From NCBI GenBank assembly GCA_003118195.1, contig BEXV01003272.1:8936-30159 (forward strand): a stretch of DNA of 21,224 bases, written 5' to 3'. Under the pieces are notes generated by a model. The model was not told the origin of the DNA. It searched no databases and worked only from the letters and a program-made list of their open reading frames with translations. Numbering within the stretch: position 1 is the first letter of the stretch; every line of letters starts with the position of its first letter. The translations under genes were made by a program, and so were the position numbers. Positions 1 through 9,031 of the stretch are shown piece by piece. The stretch is from Hemicentrotus pulcherrimus. Taxonomy: Eukaryota; Echinodermata; Echinoidea; Camarodonta; Strongylocentrotidae.

Positions 1-1122
1 AAGAAATTCCTGGATCCGCCACTGATGCCCATACCCCTTGAGCTTTGGGGGCTCCACCCCTAGACCCCACTTTGCGAAACGTTCAGCGGGGCCTGCCTGT
101 TAGAGTGGGGGTGATGCGGATTTTGTTTTTTTGTCAGCCCCCCCAAACGTTTTTGCTCATTACGCCACTGATATAGATCATGTGTTAATGCAAAATATCC
201 TCATGACCATAGCTACGAGAGAAAAAATAGCTTTGTATTTGAAAACTAATTAAATAAAGCAACTTAATAGAAGAAGAAAAAAAATGAGCTATTTGATTAT
301 GTAAAGATCTGTTAATTCTTATCCATTTTTGTAGGCCTAGGTCACTATGGAAATTATATACCTGATTTGATTATTTCAATACAAAATGAAGACAATTTTG
401 AACCTCACGTTGATATGATTTAGGCGAATTAGGCCTACCAAAATTGTTGGCTTCAGCATTTCATTGAATGCTGTGTGATGTTGCCATAGTGATTGATATT
501 GGTGGAAAAGTGACCATCAGTCATCAGTGGTAAGTTTTGTCAGGGAGGCGAGACATGCTGGGATTGTGCAGCAGGGCCCGGGTCGAGTTGTCTAGGGAAG
601 TTGGTCGGGTTATTGATGGTTACTATTGAGGGTCGGCCTAGCGCGCCCTCTAACAACTTTTGATTGCATGCAACGTTGGGCAAATATGGCGATTATACGT
701 AGGCTTACGGTAACACTGTCAATCCCGATCCCGTGAACGTGAAGCTAGCTGTTTTTTGATCAAGGATATAACAGAGGTCTACAAGTGCTGACTTAAATCC
801 ATATACACGGCACCACCTTGGCAAATTCACCAGAGAAGTCGGCTCAGACCAAACAAGTACTGGTACGTGTAAACGTAAGGTCCATAAAATGATATGTGAT
901 TGTGAATATGATTATGAGTCGTGATGCATGAAGGAAGGCGGTTGCGTGAAACGATGCGATGTTGTTGATGACATGCATTAATCCTGGCTAGGCTGTGTAT
1001 TATTAGAAAAAAGCTGTGCTTTTGATTCTCAATATTTCAAGTACCACTGTACAAAACTCGGAACAGCTTTGGAATACCCCACCACTAAAATTGACCAAAC
1101 ACTAGGGTACCACATATTTCAC
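1..1122. other. Upstream non-coding DNA
   Basis: No gene is visible. The word CGCCACTGAT occurs at 17-26 and again at 163-172, bracketing a C- and G-rich segment that may be a transposon remnant. A GCGCCCTCT word at 643-651 resembles the core of a CTCF site. Confidence 0.4.
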
Positions 1123-1349
1123 CATAGATCTAACCGTCTGGTATGGATCTAGAGTCTAGACCAAATTTTTCCATCTCTATCGTTCGTTAGCCTCTTATTG
1201 GAGTAGGAGAGAGCCGACCCTACCCCAATAAGAGGCTAACGAACGATAGAGACGGAAAAATTCGGTCTAGTATGGATCATCCTCTAAAGTAAAACTGACA
1301 TAAATTTGTCAATATTCCCCATAGAGTCTACACAGACGGTAGATCTATG
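1123..1349. repeat. Nested inverted repeat with a 52-bp near-perfect hairpin
   Basis: The inner arms 1156-1207 and 1219-1270 pair over 52 bp around an 11-nt loop with only three mismatches. An outer pair, 1123-1140 and 1333-1349 (CATAGATCTA plus CCGTCTG), encloses them. The layout is that of a fold-back transposable element. No target-site duplication is clear. Confidence 0.85.
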
Positions 1350-1569
1350 ACCCTCATACTAGGCTAGATCTATGTGTTGAAGATATCGTGGCTAGATTTT
1401 AGCCATTAGGCCCCTCCCACAAACATGACAAACTTGAGGAGAAATACATCACTTATCTTCAATTGCAGTAATTTTCTAGGCAAAAGTCAGTCCCTACAAG
1501 TTCCCTTTTTACCCCCCTTCCCCACGAAAAGGACTTACTGAGCTTTTGGCTTCTTTTCGATGACCAACG

Positions 1570-1921
1570 TCAAGCATTCTGACTGACAGAAATCAAAATG
1601 GTGGCTAATGAATATTCAAATACGATTATGAGGATGGTTGACCTCGCCTCAGCTAGCTCCTCCGTGCGTTGCATCGAGGATAGGGCGCGCACGTGAAGCA
1701 GACAACACAAAAAACTCCAACGTAAGTATCCACCATGCATTTCCGATGCGAGACGTATGCGCACGTCTATGAATGAGGTCAATGGGGTGGAGACTAAAAA
1801 ACTTTGGCATGAATATTCATTCCTTTGATTCAAGATGGCTGTCGTCTGAAGACAGTCAAGTGGAAGAGATAATAACACTTTTTTGAAGAAGATTTCATAT
1901 GCAGAGGTCCAAGGTACATAT
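1570..1921 (+). promoter_or_regulatory. Candidate TMEM248 promoter and untranslated first exon
   Basis: This patch has more CpG than its surroundings and a palindromic E-box, CACGTG, at 1690-1695. Two YY1-like words (AAAATGGTGGC at 1595-1605, CAAGATGGCTG at 1831-1841) are each close to a copy of the palindrome TGAATATTCA (1609-1618 and 1810-1819). A perfect donor hexamer, GTAAGT, starts at 1722, and a weaker one, GTACAT, at 1914. Either could be spliced to an acceptor shortly before the ATG, for example CATCCAG ending near 3059. YY1 sites of this form often lie just downstream of transcription starts in vertebrate housekeeping genes. No transcript evidence is available, so this is inference. 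Confidence 0.3.
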
Positions 1922-2113
1922 TTTCTTAATGTTTATCATGTGTGTAGCCATTCTGGCTGCCAATTGTATATGTTAGTGCATGTGATTATAACAAAAAAAG
2001 GATTGAACTTAGCATCGGGGCAGGATCGTCTTATCGTTTACCCGTAGACTGTTCCTTTAACGTATGATGGTATAGGCGATCATTCAGTCTATAAATATAT
2101 CCGGAGGTCTAGT

Positions 2114-2263
2114 GGAGCCAGACGTAGTCTCAGTGGAACAACCGACAATATAGAGACTGAAGCTTTCGGTCTAATTTCACCAATGAACAGTAGGCGTGCA
2201 AGAATACCGAAAACTTCAGTCTCTCTGATTGTCGGTTGTTCCACTGAGACTACGTCTGGCTCC
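2114..2263. repeat. Large inverted repeat, about 57-bp arms
   Basis: Arms 2114-2170 and 2206-2263 are nearly perfect reverse complements (GGAGCCAGACGTAGTCTCAG at the outer end) around a 35-nt spacer. It is probably a fold-back element or MITE remnant. Open reading frames crossing it are by-products of the palindrome. Confidence 0.9.
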
Positions 2264-2354
2264 TCTGACCGCCTAGCCTCTACATATTGGGGAATGTGAA
2301 CAAATGTCGGTTTTATTAAAGAAATGACCCAAATCAGATGGTTATTTCTGTCTA

Positions 2355-2746
2355 GGGTGCAGGTACAGGTCCGAGAATAAGGATCGTCTTCATAAACAGG
2401 GACCATTGCGTCCTCAAAAATAAGGACTGTCTGCATTTTCATATTTTTGATGGGCGCATTGACGATGGAAAAAACAGATTCTTCAAAGGTTTTCTTGATG
2501 CATTTTACATTGACTTTGTGCAAAACCCATAAAAGTAGAGCGAACTAGGTCTAGGGTTATTTCCCCCTAGGGAATCCATTTTTGGTATCGCCAGTGGGCG
2601 GTTCTGTAACATGAAAGCCCCAGAATGCCGATGAAAAAAAAACGTTCTCGAAAATGCAGACGGCCATCATTTTTAAGGATGCATTTCATGCGTTTATGAG
2701 GATATCCTCCTTTATGAGGATGATCCTCATTCTCGGACCAGCACCC
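2355..2746. repeat. Diverged inverted repeat, arms of about 90 bp
   Basis: The left arm 2355-2440 and right arm 2650-2746 share, in inverted order, GGTGC, GGTCCGAGAAT, GAGGATC-like, CATAAA and GTCTGCATTTTC blocks with gaps. The right arm has local palindromes of its own (GAGGATATCCTC at 2698-2709; ATGAGGA and TCCTCAT at 2714-2730). This looks like an old fold-back element. Confidence 0.7.
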
Positions 2747-2812
2747 CTACTGATGAAGCTAAATTTCAAGAATTATCACTTAGAATTATACTAAACCTAA
2801 CCCTAACTCCAG

Positions 2813-2849
2813 GAAGCTCCGACGCCGATGCCAAAGGCATCGGAGCTTC
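2813..2849. repeat. Short hairpin with two alternative pairings
   Basis: GAAGCTCCGA (2813-2822) pairs perfectly with TCGGAGCTTC (2840-2849). Inside, CCGATGCC pairs with GGCATCGG around AAA. The two stems share the TCGG bases, so they compete. A short run resembling CCCTAA telomere repeats (about 2791-2807) lies just upstream. Confidence 0.75.
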
Positions 2850-3082
2850 AGGTGGTACATCAAAAAACATTCAAACAGCGGGTCGGGCGCCATTATCTCA
2901 AAATATGCAAATGGAGTAATAAAATTTTTGACTTGGTCCTCTATAGTAAAGTTTTGTAGAGTTAGCATGTCATCCGAAGTTACCGGTAGCCTTTTTTTAA
3001 TGCCAATGTCGTTATTGTATTCTTTAACAGGGTTCATCAGATTTCTCATGTCATCCAGATTGAAAGGCTTACTTCTAGAGAA

Positions 3083-6000
3083 ATGGCTGTCAAACCCTTA
3101 GAGAATATCAAGAGCTTCACAGCCACTAGGCCACCCTTGGTTGTCTTCACCATCTGCATCCTCCTCTTTGCCATAACGCTCCTCTCCCTGGAATCTTACT
3201 TCAAGAGAAACGAAGTGCCCAATTATGACATTGACTATGTGAGTATATTGAATTTATATCACCCAAAATCCTGCACTATTTTAAAATCAATACTAACCCC
3301 AAGAAATAAATTAAGCTATTCTTGCCCATTAATCTACAAGATTCCCCAACCAAAGTGTTATTCCTCTGTTATTGCTTTAGGACTGGAACACATTACTGCA
3401 GGGGTTCAGTGAGCTAGAGTTCTGCCTCCTGCCCAACGAGACACAACCAGAGACCGTCACCACAACAACCGCAAGCTCTCTTCTCAATGCAACCTCAACT
3501 CCCCCTGCTACCACTTCAGCAGACCTCTATGAAGAACTTGATGGATTCTCTCTGCAGAACACCTCTCTGTCAATAAGTGTGTCATTTAGGGCCCACACTA
3601 GTAGCCACAGCAAACTCCATTTTGGCTCAACACATCTGTACAGCAAATTTCCAACGGAAGAGCTTGGAATTAAAGGTATTATTTTGTGATGATGCTTACC
3701 AATTCTCTCTTTGACTTTTGAAAATTGAAATTCATTTTTGTATTCTGTAATGCAATCTTATAAGCACGGTAAACTATTGATGCTAGTACATTTAATCATA
3801 TTACCGGTATTTATTGCTTGGTTCTTATAAGAGATACAATGCTACAGTCCAAGTTCATGACATTCAAAGCTAAAATCTCCTGCAAAGGAGAAAAAGTTCT
3901 GCAAATAAGAAAATGTTGTTTTAAGGGATGGACTGAGACTAACAAACTGCCCAGGAAATTTCACCCTAGTCCACCTTCGGGCTTCGGCAGACATCCTTTA
4001 AGCTCAAATAGACCAGCCTGAAGCTAAAATATAGACCAAAACCATTAAAAATCTTGTCCATGCAGCATGTTATGTTATGTGCATAAGGAAGGCTTTTAAT
4101 AGTGTTTTAAATAGACGGATAATATCAACGTGCAGATGCCCAAGTGTGAACACTTGTCATTTAAAAGTATGTTATCTGAAAAAAGTTTCATCTACATGTA
4201 CCAAGGGTTGAGAACCGAGTGACTCTTGAGTGACACACAGGTCCCAGACAGATAGTGATTAAAAATGAAATATGTGCAACTCTTTGGGTGCTATTCTCGA
4301 AAGCGGAGTAACTTTAGTTCATTGTTTAATCCACCGACTTAAATATGGAATGCCAAGTGTCCATATGAATATGTATTTGAGTAATTTAATCTGTCACTAA
4401 ATTAAAATAGAATGTAATAACATAATTAATAAACAATCATATAACTATTATACAATAATGTTATCATGGTAATTTAGGGACATATCAAATTGTTTAAAAA
4501 TATGTCCATATGGACACTTGGCATTCCATACTTAGTCCATGGATTAAACCATGGATTAAACCATGGATTAAAGTTAGTCCACTTTGGAGAATACCACCCT
4601 TTACATTTTCTGCTAATTCAGGTGGTAGTGAGCAGGTTTATGTCACTCTGGAGCTGAATGAGCCCCTCAAGCCTCTGGCCTGTAAGGATACAGGGTGCAC
4701 TAGTGAGAGTTTGAGTGCCTGTCTTACTATCCGTGGACCTCAGTACGTGTTCCCTAAAACAAGGCAAGTGGAATAATCTTTTCTTTTATTCTCGTTCCAA
4801 ACTGTTTTTATCTGTTAATGCAGCTTTGATTCATTAATATGTACTCTTATTGTAGTAGTATATTCTGGTACCTTAATATTTTTTTACATAAAAGAAGACA
4901 ATTGGAATGTTTCTTTCTTAACCTTCTGTAACTGAACTTCTTTTTATTTATTTAGGTTTTATTAAATTCAAAAGAAACAATAAAACAGGTCCTTCATTGG
5001 AGAGATGGGAAAAGCGTCTTCCCCAATACAGGAAAACACCTACATTAGCCTGTAAAAACGTGCTGACTTAAAGATACAGGTAGAACTTTACAAGTTTTTT
5101 TAAAATCCAGATCAATCCGAAAGAGACATGCTAGCATGAGAACACCAGAGGTAAAAGTTATACAAGACCCAATTCTTCTTCCATAAATAACTTTATAGTT
5201 CTTTTATTATTTCTCTTGAGCACTTTCAGGAGTTTTGAAAATCAGTTTACAAATGAGAAAGTTATGATTATTTTAACAGATGCACAGGTTCATTTCCTGT
5301 GTCCGTAGGTACTGCTGTGCACAAAGTAACAAGGCAACTCATTATGGCAACATTTTAGTATTGTTTGAGGTATGAACCGAATCACCATGTAGAGAGATGG
5401 CTGAATCTCAAAACAGTTATGTTTTCAAAATGACAAAATGTTTAGTTAACACCATTGACAGATCCCTCTCTAGAAGAGGTAGAAGATACATGCATCATAA
5501 ACTGTGGTGATCAATTGTGTATTTCTTACATGTTTCAGGCGACCAGGAACTTGCAATGGAACAGAGACATCCAAGCCAGAGAAAGTCGCCAAGATGCAAG
5601 TGAAGCCAACCACAGCAATTACTGACCCAGTGCAGTGGTGCAGTGACGGGACTGTTGCCAAGGCTGCTCATCAGTTTGACCCCAAACTTACAGTCATGCT
5701 AAGCTCGGTAGGTACAGGGGAGAGTCGGGGAACCACCCGGTTGCGTTCTTTTGTGAAATTAGACTGCACCAAAGTGTGCAGAAGATATAGGTTCCGTGTG
5801 CAGGGACTGTTTGGAGAGCTTACAGTTTGATGTTCACCTTTTTTTAGTCTTTCCTTTGGTCAGTAAGTCTGAAGAGGGTCAAGGGCTGGTAAGAGATGCA
5901 TCCACATGTATTGTATACATGTATCATAAAACAGGTTGTAGAATGTGGCCAGTCCAAAAGGTCAAATGACACGTGACCCTGCATCCTACTGTGCAAAAAA

Positions 6001-9000
6001 TGTTCCCATCAAAAACTGCTAATTCATATTGCATATCATGAAAGTTGCACCACAGTAGTTTTTACAAATAATAAGTATTTCATATACATTTTGTCCAGGG
6101 GGGTGTTTCACAAAGAATCTAAGTTGAACTTAACTCTAAGTTGGACTTAAAAATTATGGAAAGCCATTAGCATCCTTGGAAATATTTAGTAAAAGTTATT
6201 TTGAAAGGCATCAAATGTTGATTTAAATCATTCATATTTTCTATTACCATGGGAGATTTCTTGTTCTTGATGTGGAACTTATGAAAAGTCTAAAATATAT
6301 GGATTTTTGCTTTTTTATATATTTTATTATGAGGCTACAAATGACTCTCCATAATATTTAAGTCCAACTTAGAGTTAAGTTCTACTTAGAATCTTTGTGA
6401 AACACCCCCCAGGAGTTGTGAATAATTTTGAGTGCAGGAGCTGTTCAGTAAGATATAGATCATAGCTACTTTTAATGAATGGTAGTATAAGCAATTTTAG
6501 GTAAATTATAAAGAAAAGTTTCTCTTGCTTGCAATGAAAGATTTAATGCCTTAATGAGAAACCGTTAATCAGGATCATTTGTTACGCTTGATCAGAATGT
6601 AAAAGTTGTAGAATCTTTTTTTGACTTGCCTAATGTGACAAACTCATGGTTGAGAGAGAGAGACATATCATTCACAACAAATTTGGGAGATGGAGCATTC
6701 TGCTTCCATTAGCTACATATGACCAAAATCTTTGTTTGTTTTCATTAGAGGAAAACATGTTATTAACATAATCCCAATACAATTTTCTGGTTTGCTTCCT
6801 GACATCATCACAGACAACTTTATTATACTAACACCAGTCCAGGTCCAATTTTGATCTTTTAGCCTTTTTGAACAGCCCGAGTGGGTTTTTGTTGATGAGT
6901 TTCATAGGTTCTGGAGTAATCCATGGTGAGTTCTTAGTCTTACATTTTGTCTTTCGAGGAATCGAGTTCCATATAGCAGTGTCTGGCAAGTCCATAAAGG
7001 TTTCAGCCGATTCGTTGGGATCATTGGGGTTCGTAAACGCACTCCAAGAGATTAAATGCATTATGCTGCGCAAATGTTCGAAGTCTACATGGAAGGTGTC
7101 CAAGAATTTTCGAAGACAACAGACCGTCTAGGTGCTGTCCTATGAGCGTAGGCATATCTCTAAGGATCAATAAGTGATGGAATGGTGTTTACATTATGTA
7201 TCCAGTCCGGCTGGTTTGTGAAAAGAAGGTCAATTATCGAGTCTCCCTGTGCATTGTTGTCAGAGGGTCGGGTTACTTCAGACACCATCTGATAGAGACC
7301 AAAGTCATTTGTTACATCAAGAACCCTTTTTCTTCTTGTGACGTTTGAACCATGAGGGTTCATGTCAACGTTAAAATCCCAGAGTACCGTGCATGCATCA
7401 TAAAGTTCCATGTCTATGGAAGTCAGGTTCTGGTGGAGACGTTCCCAGAATGATGCGTTACTGGATGGTTGCCGATACAGGAGACCGATGATCCATGATT
7501 CTCTATTTGCCTCGATAGAAAACCATATAAGTTTCACGTTGTCTTGAGCGAGAGTGGTGAGGATAACTGGTGAAAGTGATACATGGAAAGCTACTAGGGG
7601 ATCTCTTTCTTGTCGAAAAATAATATAGTCATCTGGGATACCAAGTATAGAGTCATTGATGTGGTAATTCAACCATGTAATGAACGATAGATACCGGTAA
7701 TTGATATATACCGCCCTCTACTTGGACCCTTATTTCCTGATAGCTGACAAAAATGTCAGCGCTTTGCTGGGAGATAGCATGCGTAAACTGTAGTGTATAT
7801 CGTGAGCCTAGACACAGTTCTTGCACACATAGGTATTACACATGTGTAGTGCAGGTCTTAGGATGGGTATCTGAATCATTTTTATATCTCATTTGTTTAA
7901 CAATTTCCTTGGGGAGGATGAAAACTTCACACCAGGTATCTTCCTATTTATCATCTGATGTTTAAACAAAAAAAAAACTGATGACATTTGTTCAAGGACT
8001 GACCAAAACTGTACATGACCTTTAAAATTGTCAATTTGTCTTTTCTTTTTCTTTTTGTTTTTGCTTTACAGGCTCAGCGCTCCATCATCAACATGCACCT
8101 GATGTATACAAGTTACTTCCTTTTTGTGATGCTCATTACTTGTGTCTGTTACGCATTGGTGAAGGGACCTCCAGTCAAGTCCAGGACAATTGCCCATTCA
8201 ACAACGAAAGAGAAAAAGGTAGGTGAAGTTTTTCGACCAAATAAAAAGCGATGATGTACCCATGGAATGGAAGCATGCAATAGTTGCGAAGAGTGAAAGT
8301 GACACAGATTACAACATTGCGCCATGCAGCTCCTTTAGGGGTGGGGGGGGGGGGCATATATTGAAAGTATTTACTTCTTGAGTTATGGAGCTAAAGCTTA
8401 ATTCAGAAATAAAGTAAATACCGGTACTCTCCATCACAGTAAGCCCCTGGAGTCCTGGACAATTACTTTCTCCTGGGTAAATGGTTTAAAATCAGCAAAT
8501 ACAATTTATCCAATTATTCTCGCTTTCACTGACCTTCTTTTATTTTTGAGAGATTTACTTTAGCCAACTTAGTGCTGCGTGGAGGATGGACATCCGTTTT
8601 AAATCCATGTATCCTAGTTTTGACGCTTCATGAAGGTTCAAGGATCTGGGGGGTGTTTCACAAAGATCCCAAGTTGAACTTATCTCTAGGTTGGACTTAA
8701 CAATTATGGAAAGCCGTTAGCATCATTGAAAATATTTTATAAATATCATTTTAAAAGTACAAAATGCTGATTCAAATGGCTCTCCATAATATTTAAGTCC
8801 AACTTAGTGTTAAGTTCGACTTAAAATCTTTGTGAAACACCCCCCTGCTTTCCCCCCAAACCATTTTGATATCTCTCTTCAAAACACCTCAATGTTACTG
8901 CAATATAGTTTTTGCAACTATTTAATGAATGTTACATTCATTTTAGATGATTACAGCATAGAGTGTTGGAAGAAATGAAATTATCTCTCCCCATCTCTTT

Positions 9001-9031
9001 TTCTTCTCTACAGATGTCTGCACCAATTTGA
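3083..9031 (+). CDS. TMEM248: TMEM248 homologue, complete six-exon membrane protein gene
   Basis: Coding exons are 3083-3238, 3381-3675, 4622-4763, 5539-5707, 8072-8218 and 9014-9031. They sum to 927 nt, or 308 residues plus stop, close to the roughly 314 residues I recall for vertebrate TMEM248. All junctions keep frame. The family match rests on the N-terminus (PLEN followed by SRPPLVVF-like residues), DWN at residue 53, PKLTV near residue 247 and the C-terminal block NMHLMYTSYFLFVM. Hydrophobic segments lie at about residues 18-37 and 268-284. The stretch between them has N-x-S/T sites (NET, NAT, NTS, NGT) and paired cysteines (CKDTGC), which suggests a glycosylated lumenal or extracellular domain. 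The start has a purine at -3 and G at +4. The molecular function of the family is poorly known, so I assign none. The last exon adds only five residues (MSAPI) and is the least certain part. Intron 3 begins with GC instead of GT. Confidence 0.94.
4286..4599. mobile_element. MITE, family B, in TMEM248 intron 2
   Basis: The terminal inverted repeats begin GGGTGCTATTCTCGAAAG on the left and end CTTTGGAGAATACCACCC on the right. The similarity runs inward for about 80 bp to a shared block, ATGGAATGCCAAGTGTCCAT (inverted on the right). TTT on both sides could be a 3-bp target duplication. The right arm carries three tandem copies of the 12-mer CCATGGATTAAA (about 4538-4573), absent from the left arm. 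There is no coding capacity, so it is non-autonomous. The right end lies 22 nt before the exon 3 acceptor. Confidence 0.88.
4764..5538 (+). other. TMEM248 intron 3, a GC-AG intron
   Basis: The exon 3 end reads AAG, then GCAAGT, which matches the AG|GCAAGT consensus of GC-AG introns. The nearest GT (4768, in CAAGTGG) would shift the downstream frame and break the match to TMEM248. Using the GC site makes codon 198 (AGG) and joins PKTR to PGTCNGT in frame. The acceptor is TTTCAG ending at 5538. I see no repeat or other gene in this 775-nt intron. Confidence 0.85.
6096..6412. mobile_element. MITE, family A copy 1, in TMEM248 intron 4
   Basis: The element spans 6099-6409 (311 bp) and is flanked by the direct repeat CAG (6096-6098 and 6410-6412). 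The ends are GGGGGTGTTTCACAAAGA and its reverse complement, with similarity continuing inward through AAGTTGGACTTAA and ATTATGGA. A 3-bp CWG target duplication and G-rich ends fit what is known of some PIF/Harbinger elements; that family assignment is inference. It has no coding capacity. Confidence 0.92.
6680..7695 (-). pseudogene. Dead LINE fragment: endonuclease and linker, antisense in TMEM248 intron 4
   Basis: Read on the minus strand from about 7695, the translation runs through a TWLN motif, FRQERDPLVAF, WIIGLLYRQPSS, WDFNVDM (where GDFN is expected), and DLLFTNQPDWIHNV. After a frame break it continues as IPRKTKCKTKNSPWITPE and, past a stop, YWDYVNNMFSSNENKQRFWSY. That order is the apurinic-like endonuclease domain followed by the linker before the reverse transcriptase in Jockey/CR1-type non-LTR retrotransposons. 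The G of GDFN is replaced by W, the SDH motif is lost at the break, there are in-frame stops, and no reverse transcriptase is present. It is truncated at both ends and cannot be active. The exact clade is uncertain. Confidence 0.85.
8219..9013 (+). other. TMEM248 intron 5
   Basis: The donor GTAGGT starts at 8219, and the acceptor TCTACAG ends at 9013. The intron contains a run of 12 G at 8343-8354 and family A copy 2. If it were retained, translation would end after VGEVFRPNKKR at a stop at 8252-8254 instead of adding MSAPI. Confidence 0.75.
8646..8847. mobile_element. MITE, family A copy 2 (short form), in TMEM248 intron 5
   Basis: The element spans 8649-8844 (196 bp) and is flanked by CTG direct repeats (8646-8648 and 8845-8847). 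The termini match copy 1 (GGGGGTGTTTCACAAAGAT and inverse). It is about 115 bp shorter because the centre is deleted. Confidence 0.92.

Larger units (their letters stand above)
5708..8071 (+). other. TMEM248 intron 4, transposon-rich
   Basis: The intron starts GTAGGT, and its acceptor CAG ends at 8071. It holds family A copy 1 and the LINE fragment. The rest (5708-6095, 6413-6679, 7696-8071) shows no gene. A CCGCCCTCT word at 7711 resembles a CTCF core. A second in-frame acceptor, CTCAG ending at 8077, lies 6 nt downstream of the chosen one. Confidence 0.85.

Noticed and set aside
2089..2523. Minus-strand frame of 144 codons
   Set aside because: It crosses both arms of the 2114-2263 inverted repeat and part of the next one. 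No known motif, and fully explained by the palindrome keeping both strands open.
2791..2807. CCTAACCCTAA word resembling telomere repeat
   Set aside because: Fewer than three units, so compatible with chance in AT-rich DNA.
4510..4776. Plus-strand frame running into TMEM248 exon 3
   Set aside because: Its first part is the MITE 12-mer expansion. Only the part from 4622 to 4763 is a real exon.
5470..5661. Minus-strand frame opposite TMEM248 exon 4
   Set aside because: Shadow of the coding exon on the other strand.
6868..7131. Plus-strand frame of 87 codons in intron 4
   Set aside because: Antisense shadow of the LINE linker region.
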